A DNA stretch of 64,000 bases from Opisthorchis felineus (taxonomy: Eukaryota; Platyhelminthes; Trematoda; Opisthorchiida; Opisthorchiidae). Shown here in pieces: positions 22,350 to 35,700 of the stretch. The notes under the pieces are model-generated. The model was not told the origin of the DNA. It ran no database searches and saw nothing but the letters and a program-made list of their open reading frames with translations. The stretch lies in contig SJOL01006408.1 in NCBI GenBank assembly GCA_004794785.1, positions 825,758-889,757 on the forward strand, read 5' to 3'. The position numbers were made by a program, and so were the translations under genes. Numbering within the stretch: the stretch's first letter is position 1; each line of letters starts with the position of its first letter.

Positions 22350-24760
22350 GACAACTTTGATGAGTCGTCTTACGCTTATGAATTTTGGGATATATCTTTC
22401 CAAAAGTGAGGACTGCAACGGTCCGCCCATCCCCAGATTATGACACAGAGCAGCATAGTTCTGGGTCTGTCCCTTCTTGGTGGAAGTAAGCGTCACGTGA
22501 TTGTCTTCCGCATTCAGTGAACGCTTTTGTGTGAAACCAGCCGTAAGCCCTGAAGTTGATGTGATGTTTATCCAGTGGGTCGAACTATAAAGTTCCTACG
22601 GTACACTCACGTGCTATGGGTCATACTGGGAGAATTCAGATAAACAGAGGAGTCCATAATATACATCCTTTACACAAATGGGTGTCCGACCCAGCTTACT
22701 CGATGTGAAAGCAAGAACGAAAACCTATACTACTGAATACAGAATTTTATGGAGTGTAGTAAGTCAGCCGATTAACGATACAATTAAATGTAACTAGCCT
22801 AATCGTCAGTAATGTGGATGACCGAATGAGCGACTCTACTTTTGCACGAAAAAAAATCCTTCTCCAAGATTTCCCTCACCAAGGACTACCATTGGAGTTG
22901 GACCACTGTAAAAGTTGTGTGAACTGGACTTGTTTCCATTTTCGTTTCCGAAAGTACAGTACGCAACCCTCAGTTTGGATTAGCTGCTGCATACTTCTCT
23001 TTATTTGGCTGTCAAATACACGGAAAGGTACATTTTCCCTACTATGAAACGAATGGCCGTGAATATGGGGTTGTACCCAAGTACTCTAACGTACAGTTGC
23101 GCCCACTTCTGGATTTTCTGTGGGACTGTTCAGCAATTTCGTATGCAGTTAGTCAGCTACAAGCATGTTTGCAAGGTCTGAACTAACAACAGATAAGAAT
23201 CAGCACGGCTGGATTCTCAATAACCTTTGCTGTGAACTTTGGCGAGTCTTTTTCCTCTCATTGATCATCAGCCTCGCCAGTGGTATTTCTCAAAACGGCA
23301 CCATCTACAGATGCGACAAACCGCTTGAAGAGAGTTTCCGGATTCTAGAATTTCTATGTACAGTGGGTGCGTAGGCGATACGCATCTGGCTAATCTAGCT
23401 ATCCGCGATATATTGACTTAATCCACCACACGTGAAGTGTGCACACAGCTAGTAGCTTAATAAAGAAGGTACTGTATTTCGCCAACTGAAGGCTATTACA
23501 AAAATTTTGTTCTGGTCGCATTGATTGTGTTCACTGGTGTTCATCCCGATCGGGTTTGCGTGATATTTCCTGAGGTGTGCGCGCGCATTTTATCTGAGCT
23601 TCTTCTAAGAAGTTCCTAGAAAGCTTTGTTCCAAGCAATTGGAGGCGCACAAGTTAAATCACGTGACAAATCGATATATAGTGCTGTCTCCCACTGCCTC
23701 CATTAATCGTGCTTTGAAAAGATTGGGGGTAATGAATTTTATTAGGAATTTCTCACATTCACACATTGGTTGATGCCCAAATATGTGCTGAACTTCACTT
23801 TGGCGTCCAGCATGGGAGAAATTCTTCTGCGATCCAGCTGAGTCGTGCTTGCGTCTGAAACTAACTGTCGGATGGACAGCTGTCTATTACTTGTAGTCAG
23901 CTGAACACTTCATTCAAACTTACTTTCTATTGTATATGCGCTTTTTTGACTGCGAATAAGCTGTATTTTGACCCGGTGGTGTAATTAAAGCTTTGTACAA
24001 CGAGCTACCATCTAAGGCCAGGTTGCTCATTCCGCGGAAATTGTGAATGGAGACAAAACTCTTGGATACATTCCTCCTTGTACAGCAAAAACTCTTTCCT
24101 CCTCATCATTAATATAAATCTTCGTGCTGATGATCATAATCATCATGGGCAGCGTCATTTTATAAACATTGTCATCATCCCAGAAGCTGTGAAAGCCGCA
24201 GCATCGGTGACAGCATCATCAGCGTAGGTGTACTCTCAGTCTGTTGCGTCAACTTGACTCATGTCCCTGAAGTCTAGGCTCTTCCATTTTACGATTGGCC
24301 AGTCTGGAATCACCTCATTCCTGTTGATTCGTCTGGTTTTCACAACAGCGTCTCACCAGAAATATAAGAAAGTTTAACGTGTAGGGTTGACCCATGCATG
24401 TCATCATTGACCTGACAGTCATCAAAAACACTAGTCTGATTGTCACAATATTCTAATGCCCAATGTCAATTGATAAAACGTACCTACATGATGGAACACT
24501 TACAACTTCAAGAAGATATGAGACCATCCCGTATGATATTTCCTTCACTTAGCAGCCCTCACGGATTGTGGCAATCCCACTAACTTGGCGGTCCAATGGG
24601 ATGTTGCTAATCAGCGTGCTCCTAGAATCATTGATCGTCTAGCCATTAATTGCAAAACTAAACATGTTCTGGTGAAATACATTCATTAATAACTTATATT
24701 GGTGCCAACGAGAGCCGCGGCTGAATTTATCGTTTATGACACTTTCTACTGACTGTACTG
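22350..24760. other. No supported gene
   Basis: The frame 23165-23374 (+) has a hydrophobic stretch (WRVFFLSLIISLASG) after 34 residues and a possible donor at its end, which is not enough to call. Some ATC-rich simple sequence lies around 24100-24160. Confidence 0.4.
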
Positions 24761-24764
24761 CAGA

Positions 24765-24905
24765 TGGTTCGTCTCGTATTTCAGTTGGTATAATAATCGA
24801 GCTACCGCACACACACACACTACTCACGATGTTGCTGAAAGCTTTCTGATAGCCTTCTACCGGTTTCATCCCTCTTGGTGACCGCTGGCGTGCCCCCTGT
24901 GGTAA
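24765..24905 (-). repeat. Hammerhead-repeat remnant
   Basis: Words of the ~293-bp repeat are present in order: TCGTATTTCAGTTGGTA, ACTACTCACGATGTTGCTGAAA, CTACCGGTTTCATCCCTCTTGG. On the minus strand GAAACCGGUA survives as the GAAA/stem III/cleavage part, but CUGAUGA is gone. A 13-base CA run (24808-24820) sits where other copies have a TATATTTTCATAAAGG junction, so the repeat junction has been replaced by a microsatellite. Confidence 0.6.
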
Positions 24906-24909
24906 CTTA

Positions 24910-25840
24910 TTCTCTCAACGGTCTTGGCCATCAATGGTGGGCCTAAAATCTAAAACATATCCCTGGGTTTTTCAGCCTTAGCTAAATGAGTCGTTGCATC
25001 GAGCAAGTGTAGTCAAATAAGTCAATAATCCCAAGCGACATGATCGGTTGAAAGTAAATGTAATGTTCCGAACTGTACAAAACTGTACTACTAGTTACCC
25101 GCCTCGGTACCATATATCGGTATATTGGTATCACAGCTACCTGTGAAAACCGAACACATGGAGAATGATGGCAAACCCAGTCGAATGATTTTACATCTAT
25201 TTAGGCTCAAGACCGACAGTCAAAGTCTGACGAATACTGTACGATTTTGCGCAGCTTTTTTCCAGTCTCAGTTTCCAATACCATCCCGCAGTAGACCGCC
25301 CATTCGATTTCTTGGAAAATGTCCCATCCGTAGAAAACTTTTCTCACTTCTACTGTCAGTTACCCACAACTTACAACGTGACGGCAAGGCTGCAGTGCAT
25401 ACTTTGTTTAATTTCTGCCGTTCGACTTGCCCGTAAAGTTCGTACTATCCTTTTCAGCGCGCACCAACCGCTAAATGTGACGTCTCACTGAAGAGAGGAC
25501 AAAAGTGCCTCAACCTAGCCTGATTTTCATAATTTTGAAATCTGCCTTCCTCTCTCGCTCCGATTTTCTCTGACCCCTATGACTTGGTGAGAACCCTCAG
25601 CTTTTCTTACAGTGAGAGGGTTTCTTTTCTATCCGCGGATATTTGCTGTAGTTAATTCTGATGGCTGGTTGTGGTTAATTTCTCTTATACCTTCCCTCAC
25701 GTTAACCGTCAGCACGCTGTAAAAGCCTTTGTATTTAGCATGATGATTATAATAGAAACCAGGTTTTGTCCCCGGGCGTTTTTTGATTGATTATCATGTC
25801 ACACTTCATCAGCGAATGAAACAAGTGTCAACCGGAGACT
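24910..25840. other. No supported gene
   Basis: The frame 25125-25436 (+) is open for 103 codons but has no recognisable domain or splice support. Nothing else is seen. Confidence 0.35.
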
Positions 25841-25844
25841 CAAA

Positions 25845-26015
25845 GAATACCAGCTGGATTACCCGTTCGTAATATTCGTCAACTGGATGTGCTACATACA
25901 GGCTGTTTCATGTTTCGTTTTGGACGACATTCAAGATATCAGTACCACCTGTAGGGTTGATGAAAATTCATGGACAGCTCACAACTGATCTGACTGTTTT
26001 GGGATACATCAGGTT
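25845..26015 (-). repeat. Hammerhead-repeat remnant
   Basis: The block GTCAACTGGATGTGCTACAT, then AGGCTGTTTCATGTTTCG and TTCAAGATATC matches the 3' half of the monomer at 12892-13215. Beyond it a degraded ribozyme region reads CCUGAUGUAUCCC on the minus strand near 26005-26015. It is too eroded to be active. Confidence 0.5.
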
Positions 26016-26739
26016 GGCTAGTCACTGATTTCCCACGAACCTTGCTTCGTACTTTTAGATCGCGGTGAGTGCTTGTGCAGCCAAACAATAAGTTACCTGC
26101 CCAATGGCCTCCAACAATGACAAAACCAATGGTGAGCTGTCTATGAGTTTTCATCAACCCAATAAGAAGTCATTAGTCGGTAATTATTGCCATCGGTAAG
26201 TAATTCACCTTATTTTTTCACGACTTTGTTAAATAACTCAATGAAGCTGACTTACTAGGGTGATTCTCATGGGGTTTCTGATGCAGTCATGAGTAACTCA
26301 ATTACCTACACTCCTGAACAGTTTTCTCCTTATTGCTCGAGGGTTGTATATAAAAGAACCAGTCTGCCTACTTGTTATCTTTCCATGTGCGCTCGCAGCG
26401 AGATGTTCTTATACTCAGACATCGAAACGTTCTATAGGTTACTTTATTTCCAACTCCTCTGCGTCAAGCGTTTGGGCAGAACGTGCCACCAACTTGACCC
26501 ATCTGAGCCAGAATGACACCCACCGGGCCGGGCACTGCAGTTGATCACTCACCATCCTTAAGGCCTGCGCACACACTTGGTATGCACGAGCAAACCTTAC
26601 CCTTGGCTATCACAGTTGAGATTTATTCATTATCAGACACGGTAAAATCACCATTGATACTGATGCTTTATTGCCGCACAATCATAAGGTTTATTCAATT
26701 ATACTTAAGGCCTATCAAAAGCATTCTGAGGTTTCTGAA

Positions 26740-26995
26740 CCCCCAAATGCCCAGTATGAACATCTAGAAAGAAACTGACAACACGGAAGCCACTGACATC
26801 GATTAGCCGTTAGTTCCTGAACTATACCCAGTCAAGCGCAACGGGGTCACAGTGGTCCCATCCTGGAAGACGGACCACACCAACAACACCTAAGATCTTC
26901 GTAATCCTTCCTCACACCCTTCTACCAACTCATACCTTGTCCACCTCGAAATTGGCGCCATTCTGAAGGAGGCACGGTAGACACTGTTTCGGCAT
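26740..26995 (+). repeat. Dispersed repeat B, copy 1
   Basis: Shares ordered blocks with 37210-37490: a C-A-CACCCAGT/CCCCCAAATGCCCAGT start, GCCACTGACATCG-TTA, a GTCACAGTGG/GCCACGTGGG block with TCCTG, and TTGTCCACCTCGAAATTGGC against CTGTCCACCTCTAGGTTTTC. No open frame is shared, so it is a non-coding or decayed element. The class is unknown. Confidence 0.45.
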
Positions 26996-26999
26996 GCGC

Positions 27000-28680
27000 A
27001 GTTATATCTATGCTAATCAAATGAGCTATAAGATAATTTGTGTGTCTGGGCTACGTGATAACGTATAATGGAACGGCACTAGCATCTATAAAAACCGCGA
27101 ATGGTATGTTAAACGCCTTTGTTCAACTCAAGTTTAAACGTATACATAAGGATGCAAATGTGCTTAGTTTGTAAACTCCGAATACCAAGCCCTCTAGTTT
27201 TAGCCCAGAAAGCCCTGTGATGACAAAAGTTGGCTGATAAATGCACCTGACAAATTCCAAAACTCATTTTGCTTGCTGTGGAATGTGACCGAGTCTGGCA
27301 ATAAGTCCAACAAATTTAACTAATTCCTAGGTCATTGACTGATTAGGGTGGAGTGACGTTTGGTCATTTTTCGGGGTCGACAATCCATCATTTTCGTCGG
27401 TCATGAAACTGGTTTCAAACACAAGTCTCGGAATCAGAGCCACACGATTCTGTCACATGAGACGATATCTCCATGAACTCAGTCGTCCAAAGCAGCTCTG
27501 TGAGATCGCCGAAACCAGTGTATTAAATTGCTCTGAAGAAATAATAATGAGAAAGGAAAAAGTAAATTTGTGTCCTAAAACTAGGAAGTACGGAAAGTCA
27601 TACCGCTCTACTAGGGCCAAAACCATCGATAAGCACATACTTCGGTAATATGCGTTGACTAGTATTTGAATTTTAGGTTGGTAATACCTGGAGTTCCTGA
27701 TGCCTAATATGCGGTTGTCATTCGGACAGGAGCTTAACTATTCTGAATTTCATTACGATGGCACCTAATACATTGGTACTTTCCCATTTGAAGGGGCGTG
27801 CGGTTGTCATTTGGTTGATCGATTCGGCGTGCACAATCCATTACCTGAGTACAAAACACAAGAAGGTGCATCCTGTTAGGTAATCTATGATATTCACTTA
27901 TTCTCGATTTTATAGGTTGATGCGAGACCTACACGACCAGTAGTTTACGGAACGTAAGGGAGAAAGCGGTTTGTAAATAAGGACTATGTAGTTTGATGTA
28001 AAATCCTGGAAAAAAAAACCATGACCCACCAGCCAGATTTTGCCCATATAGCAAGAAATTGTCAGGCACTTCAGGTGTTTCAACGGAAACCAAGGAGAAA
28101 TATGGAGTAACACAGTGCAGAACATAAGAAGCGTTTAATCCTGTTTGGCGGAACGGTTCTGAACCCAAGTAGAAATGAGACTGTTATCTCAGGTGTACCA
28201 TGCATTCTTCTTGAATTTTGGCTGTTTTAAATTTTTCTAGGCATACGTAAGCAAGTGTACTTCGGTGAAACGGTCAAGTGACATTTTAGTGGCAACTTAA
28301 TGCTTCAGGGTTTACAAATAGGTTGAATGACCAGCTGGTACACGCAGGCAACCTGAGCTGAAGCCGACCACATTTATCTAGTCGTGACAAATTAAACGAA
28401 TCGAAAGTGTTGCAGTAGACTAACTGAGTTCCCTCACGGTTGGAAGGTTAAGTAAGTGAAAATTGTTCAAAAGTTCTTATCAAGACTCTTGGCTGGTAAA
28501 CAAAAGTTAAGCGCTGTCCCGAAGTGTGAAAACGTTTTCGAAAAAAGTTTACTTGAAAATGGCCATCAAGTTGCCTTTGCAGCATGAGTCTTTTACAACA
28601 TTCACATAAAACCAAGCCCCTGTTTCTGAACCGGGGAACCTCAGGATTTTTTGTGAATATCCACCTCATATTCACAGACA
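27000..28680. other. No supported gene
   Basis: The frames at 27403-27648 (+), 27910-28168 (-) and 28448-28700 (-) show no domain. If the large + strand gene begins upstream of 29363, its missing exons may lie here or further left; I could not identify them. Confidence 0.4.
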
Positions 28681-28689
28681 TAGACTTTT

Positions 28690-28870
28690 GGTGGTCCGGT
28701 TGTTCACCGAGCTTAGGAGCCGAGTTGAAATCATCAGCGCGTCGCTGAGATGCGGAGCGGATTTGTGCGTTGCTGTTAGTGCGCTGAGTAGTGGTGTGCA
28801 CGTGTTCATATATGTACCTCCGAAGTGGGTGACCTTCACTTCTGCATGTGACCCATTCGACGCTCTGGCA
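28690..28870 (-). mobile_element. PLE 3' region remnant
   Basis: On the minus strand this matches the 3' region after the endonuclease of the PLE at 51.5 kb. GAAGGTCACCCACTTCGGAG, then ATATATGAACACGTGCACAC, CACTACTCAGCGCAC and GCGCTGATGATTTCAACTCG run in the same order, ending in AAGCTCGGTGAACAACCGGACC. CUGAUGA is intact but the GAAACG part has been lost. No coding part remains. Confidence 0.6.
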
Positions 28871-29362
28871 CATAAGTAAATAATGTACTATACTTTGAGG
28901 TACACTTCTCCAAACATGTTTTAAGTAAAAGGAGCAAGTGGATGAAAAAATCTTAAAACCGCTGTGCTCTACGCTTTAACAGAACTTGAAATATTTCTGT
29001 CCTCAAAATTTTACGATTTCTTCTATAGATCCTGCCAACTTAGCGGTATTTCACTGTCTAATTTTTGAATGACCAGACGATTATTCGCCGCGATACTCTT
29101 CCGGTGTCAGGTAACACACGGACGATATACACACTCAATATACATAATGGACTATGGCTTGAGAAAGGTCAGAGCTTCCCATATATCACCGTTTGGAAAA
29201 TACAACGTAGTTTTTCAAATTCTGTAACCACTTGATGGCTGTACAAGTGGTTTAGGTGTAGAAGGTGCTCGTCAAAGCAAAGTAAATTTTATAGTGATTG
29301 CTTTCACAAATCGAGTCCTTACTCATTATCATGCTCTTCTTTTATCTCGCTCCTTTCGTTAG

Positions 29363-29779
29363 TTGCGCTTATTGTGTGGCTTATACGATGTCGACATTAC
29401 TGGTCTTGTCAAAAACACACAAAGATGCCAAGTCACGTCGAAGTCGAGGTGCCGCGTGGAGCAGCTAATCAGCTGTATTCATCTGAACCGAGTGATTGTC
29501 GAGTGTCCTCAGGGTCATGGACCAATGATTCGTTTGGAATCGCGAAGATAAACTGGAATAGCGCTCTGTCCAGTTCATCTACTACACAGAGACAATCATC
29601 CAGGGAATCCACAAATTACAGCCGTCAGCAAACAGGTGTTGGGCATGGTCACAGATCCGTCAACTTTGGACATACTTGGGTTGATACCGTCGAACCGCCG
29701 TTTGGAGCGGCTTCCATGCCGTTCACATTCGCAACACCAAAGCGTAGCGTGGATGGCACTCAACAAGCCGCGTGGTTTG
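29363..29779 (+). CDS. Large gene, first visible exon
   Basis: The acceptor is CTCGCTCCTTTCGTTAG and the donor TTTG|GTACGT. The exon begins with two bases of a split codon and ends with one, so an upstream exon must end in one base. It encodes ALIVWLIRCRHYWSCQKHTK, then a Ser/Thr-rich stretch and FGHTWVDTVEPPFG. The frame stays open upstream of the acceptor and would add LSCSSFISLLSLV, extending the hydrophobic run, so the exon could begin further left. The pyrimidine tract favours 29363. Confidence 0.62.
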
Positions 29780-32700
29780 GTACGTTCTTTCTGAACACTG
29801 ACAGTCATGTTATCATCAGTTCCAAACTCCTCAGAAGTTGGCCGTATATATAACTAAAAATGTTAGATGAATTACACATCCGTCTTCATTCCAGTCTTCC
29901 TTCTCGTTCGTTTTGTTTGCAATTTTTTTTTCAACAACGTTATGCCCAGCCCCATGTGCACAATGCTAGGCTTACAATGCCACAAACGTCCTACATGACT
30001 CTTTTCAGCCGTCACTACAACTCATGGACGTTTTCTTCAACGTTAAATGATGCTCTTGAGCGTTCGGTCTTCATCTGATCGACTAATCATCACATTCACT
30101 CATAGCCAGTTAGCTCATTGTTTATCTTCTCTTAAACCTATCCAGCTCCATTCGCTCGTTCGATACGTTCGCTTTGAGAAACTGGTGCCCATCCTGAAAT
30201 CAACGTACACACCGGTCTTTTCGGAGGTTCGACCTTCGCCTTCAGTTAGGGGAGGTAGGCAAAATTTGGCTACCAATACGTGTGGACAAGACCCAAGCGC
30301 AATCTTCCGTCCGGTGGTTGACCACTAATTTATTGACCAAATCTTGGTCTGTTTGCAGTGCAATCAACTCAAAACATGCCTTACCCCATATGATCTGGCA
30401 TTGGCTGTTTTATTGGGGACCAGATTTTAGCTAACGGGCTGGCACACAGTGAGGAGCGTTGCGTTAGATAAGTTCGTCTATCTGAGCAGCTGAATAAGTT
30501 CTAGCAAACTGGTGAAAGACGACATCGAATTGCGAATTGGGAAATTCAGAGGAGCGTTTGCTAACCCCCGGCATTTGTGGCGCCGATGTGATATGAGCTT
30601 GACCGTCAAAGGTAGAGTATACAATGCCGTCGTCCGATCTGTCCTAATTTCTGGATCAGGGACATGGCCGCTGCGTGTGGAAGACCTTCGAAAACTCTCT
30701 GTGCTCCACCAAAAGGTACATTTGAAGCACTGTGTGGGTCTGTTGGGGACATCAGATCGCTAATGCTGAGGTACACTAAGTGGTCTTCGAGAAAATCCGC
30801 CCTCCTTCGATAGACCGGCTGGTCACACTCTACGGTTTGCAGTGGGTGGTTCATGTAATTCGTATGCCACAGAACCGTTTGCCTCGTAGGACCCTCTTTG
30901 CTGAGCCTTCTGTCGGACAGCAACGACATAGATGCGGTCAGTCTATGACTTGGCAAGGAAACACGAAAGCCTTGCCAGTCAGCTGAGTCGCTTTGTTAGC
31001 TGTCGTATTCCCGGATGGGGACTGCGGACGAGACAAAACAATGGTTAGTAAACCTAACCTATATGACTGTGTTACTCAGCCAATGGAGTCTTGCATCATA
31101 ACTATTGCCTTCAATGCGTAGCTGTCACTCCCAGATATACCGAACAAACATATCCATTTTTCGTCAATGCATAGATTAGGCCGTCACCTCCAATGCACTG
31201 CTCTCATTCCCTTATTTTCCTTATCCTCGGTGAACGAAGCTGTAGCAACTAAAAATACAGCATTTTGATGCAAAACTCTCGGGTTACCACTTTGTCAACG
31301 AAGCAAAACCAGCCTGAGACGATTCAACCTGTTATTTTTTGTTTGTTATTACATTTCTTAACCACAGATACCATAAATTGTTGTTTCTGAGACGGCTGAA
31401 ATCCGAAACACAGTTTAACCTCGACCTTTTGAACTCCCTAAATGTTGAATCGGTTTTCTCAGCGTGATATCAACCAAAATATAACCGGACTTTCCATTGA
31501 TTACCCTTTCACGCCATCAATGCACATCAAAAAGCAGCTAGGCATCATCAGCTGTTACAGTAAACTCTTATGTTGTTCGAGATAGCATTATGTCACCTTT
31601 CTTTCTTCACCATACATTGAACTTCCCAAGAACTCGGCAGTTACTTTGCTTGCAAACTTATTCTTTCTGCTTCTAAACATCCCTCGAAGAACTCACTAAC
31701 CACAGCAACTCCAGTTCCCTCCACTTAGAGATCCCTGATCGAAATGACCTACCTTGTAACCTCCAGGTTGACGCACCCCGCCAGTCCTTCACTAATGATT
31801 CCCGCCAGTTTGCTAATGGGCAAACGACTCGACAATCTTTCCCCGTTTATTGCACTGACACAATCAGTACACAGAAGTCTAAGCACGGTCAAATTGTACT
31901 TAACCAAACAATGTAGCTTCCGTTTTGTTTCCTCAGCCTCAAACGTCTTTCCGTACTCACCAGATAGTGTTTTTGCTATTGCGTTTTTCCCATGCCTAAA
32001 AGCACAGAATCGGAGGTCCCCTAATTATGTATCCAACTGCAGGGAGCTTCGTGGAGATTTCCTACTCAATTTTATCGCATGCAAACACCGCAACACATGC
32101 AAAATGCGCTCCACGGAGTTCCTAGTCGACATCATCCATCCCTTTTTTATGTATCTATCTAGGGCTATGTTACTCTCTTTTCCATGTTCAGGAGCGGTGT
32201 TCTCCCGTACAGTGCTTACGTTTTGACAAATCCGCAGCCTCTTTATGCCGTTGGTAAATATCGTCCCTGGTGTTAAACAGCCAGTCGACTTTGAATAATG
32301 TTGAGTTCTTCTGAGAAGTATTTCGGAGGCAATCATCATCTCAAGCTATAACACTCGTTGCTTCCAACGTTGAAACTGTTTTTGGCTCCCACTGCAACGT
32401 GACTGTTTAAAAAACGGCGATTAGCTTAGAACTTGACATCGACACCGCAATAGATGCCGTACAGATACATGACGACAATCCACTTGAAATCACTTTGCAA
32501 CCAGAGTCATTTTTTCATCATTTAATCTTGTTTTCAGGCCCAGAGAGAATATATGTCGGTGACTGCAGCGGTACGGATAACAACGCATTCAACCTTTATC
32601 CTTCACTTTCCTACGTTCCTGAAAATGTGGAGAAGACAGACCCAGATCTTGCAACCTGTCCATCAGGTTCGAAGAAAACCGGACGCGGGGCGACTCTGCG

Positions 32701-35700
32701 GAAGAAACTGCGGGCCAACATGCAAATGATGGCCCGTGCTTCTCAGTCCGAAGTATTTCGCTTCAATCACCAACGTTCCTCCAAGAAATCGGTTACGCGG
32801 GAATCAAAGCGTACAAACCGCTCTAAACGAGGTTCCCGAAAATCTCTCTCAGCCTTCACCTCTGATTTGAGCGTGCTGGGCGACGAGGGTTATTATAATA
32901 TGAATACGTCTTCAGATTGTTGCGTAAGTCTTCATAGCCTTCATGGTTGTCAGGATATCCAAAAGGAATTTCACTTCACTTCGCTTCCTTGTTGATCGGA
33001 AACCCTGTTCTTTTCATGTCATACAAGCAACATGCCCTTCAGTTGTCGGAAAACACAACGGGTGGGATCCGCTATGGTTAGATCAACACTGGGTTGTGCG
33101 GCTTCTGGAGTCAAGTTTTCCAAACTTGCATTGTCGTTGGACCTGCCAGCTAGCCTATCAAATAGCACTAAGTCATGGCACAACAGCTAGTACTTCCTCG
33201 GGTGTACCGAGCAAATTAAGCCGTAAAGCTTTACAGGCGATCCCACTTTTACGGCGCATCTCCATTTTACATAGTTTACTTCATTCCGTAGCTTCACTGT
33301 TTGGTGTAAAGTGACATCGGAATTAGATTTGATCATTTGGAATTCAGACTATTTGGGGCTTCCGAAAGTTTTTGGTTTTTATGGTCTTCTTCTTGCATCG
33401 TTTAGTAACAAGGCGCCGGTTGCTTTGTGGTTTCGCTCATCTTGTCACGTCGTGCAAGTATGATGCATCTCCTTGGTGCAGCCTGTGCACCCCCTCAGAT
33501 CTCTTGAACGTTAGCACTGTGGGATGAGACTCAGGAGACTTTGGATTTTATTCGGTCGGTGTCAGATTCCCACCCTGTTTGATTGCGAGGATAGCCTTCA
33601 GTCCACTTTAAATTTCTTATGCACGACGGAAACTCGATGGATTTAATTGTGACTGATAAGATATTGATATTATTTCGCATAACGTGCAGCACGCAGTCTG
33701 CCTCGAAGAAAACATTCACTGAAGTTTATTTTGTCTCAGTATGGGAAAGTTGCTCAAAATCTGCAGACAGTCCATTATCGGTTTCGCCATGTTCGGGGCT
33801 TATCAGTAAGCCGTGCTCTCTGAGGGCTGGGGCTACCAGTTTCTGACTTGAACTATAATTTAGTCCAGTGTTTACTGCTATTATGCATGATGGGATTACT
33901 GGAGTTTAAGACTCGATCAACTCTCTCGTTGTCAGTTGCATAGGAGAATCTTTCGCAGGTTGAATGTCCTGGTTTCGCCTTGTTTTAATCCCACCGGGTA
34001 AAGGTTTTGGTCCTGTTTGAGTGTCATTTACAGGGCTTTAGGGTTGCAGAAGCGAACGTAATGCTCATATCGTATTACGCTGCACGCCTTTTCTTTCTGA
34101 TCACGCAGAGGTTCGATGATATGGGGTCACTTGACAATGACAATTTTTTATACAGCCTAGAGAAGGCTGTTTTTCCTGGTTTGGGAGACACTAACTCATC
34201 GCTGTTCCCAGCACACCGTAGAGATCAACCGGATTTCTGGTCCCAGAGACCCCACAAGCGAACAAGTTTATCTGTCGTGGGCACAGCATATCCGGGATCA
34301 GACTATCGAACTTTGGCCGGTGCTGACCTAAGCTTGGGTTCCAGCGTGCCCGGAGCCTACTGGGCCACAGTCCACTCGGATACTCTAGCATTCCCCCCAT
34401 TAAACAACACATTCCGTTTTCCTGCTCCTGGTCCTCCCGTCGCTGGTTGGGCGCATCAGCTTGCTCAGTCAGGTTCGCCCACTTCACGGAGACCTGCATC
34501 GCACGCTACAGGCGAGGTACTACGCGATGTGTCGCCTTCGACAAAGGTTGCGCTACCCACCGGAATTATACCACCTCCGTTCAGCCCTGCAGAACATCGA
34601 TCAAGATTTTCCGAGAGCAAGTTGGGTGGACACACGTCATCGGTGGCTATTCCTCGCCGTCGAGCCGCTCAGAAGAATAAAACACGCCAGATGTCTGAAC
34701 CAAGGAAAGAGAGGAAACTCATGGAAGCAAGTGGCACCGAGTTAACGTACCATACACAACAAGGACGAGGTAAGATACATATAGTTTCTGGTTATTTCTG
34801 CGTGAAGTTTGTGCCATACCCCGTTGATTTTTCCCCTAAACTGATGAGAGTTTGAACTGACTTAACATCAGATGTTATGTTAACCAAGACATTTTTTGTG
34901 TCCTGGTTCAGAAGTGCCCAAGGATAGCCTCAGGATTTCCCATAAGGCTCAGACGACCAGCCTTCAAAATCCTGTTTTCTAATCTTGAACTGCTAAATAG
35001 TAGTAGTAGGTTGAGTCACAATTTTTTTTGGTTCAAGACCTTTCACAAGTGAGCATTTGTCATAGTCAGCCAGGTTTTATTTGCAATGTGCTTGTGGGTG
35101 GTATTTTTTTACGGTGTCTGAAAAAGAACTCGGTAATTTGTAGATAGCTGCACGATTTGTAAAATCCACATTCACGTCACTCTCGTTCGAACAGTCTTGG
35201 CGCGGGCAACGATATGCTGCTTATGTTTAGTGTGCCTCTGCACTTCGCTGTAGACCAACCAGAATAATTATGCCAGGATCAGAGGAGGACTGTTCAAAAG
35301 AGAGTGTTGGGAACGCAAATTAATTTAACTGAATCAAACCGAACCGGAAATTTCCCGCGGTTTTTTCCTTGACCAGTGGCGTTACGACGATGCGCGGGGA
35401 GTAACTAATCACCACTGGGCACTAGACATTCGTTTTAGAATGCCTTACCAGAGACCACAACTCACCAGACCATTTGGAGAAACAGGCTCAGTACTTTTTT
35501 TATGCTTGCTGTGGTCCAAGACCACTGACACAGTCAATTATGGATTCCTCACCGAGTTATTAACATCATATGGTCGTTGGTTTGTTCGCTGAGCTAGGCA
35601 ATTTGATTGCGAACGTTTCATCATCTGTGTTACCTGAGCTATCAACATTCTCCTAATTATTGACAACATTATGTTGGATAACCGCCATGTACTATGCAAC

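Noticed and set aside
26340..26544. TATATAAAAG followed by an open frame with a signal-like segment
   Set aside because: The TATA-like string lies inside the frame itself, and no start codon or splice site supports the reading.
28448..28873. 141-codon open frame (-)
   Set aside because: Its first half is the PLE 3' untranslated region, which is non-coding in the PLE at 51.5 kb.
31744..32226. 160-codon open frame (+)
   Set aside because: It lies inside an intron of the phase-consistent gene, shows no domain, and its phase does not fit the neighbouring exons.
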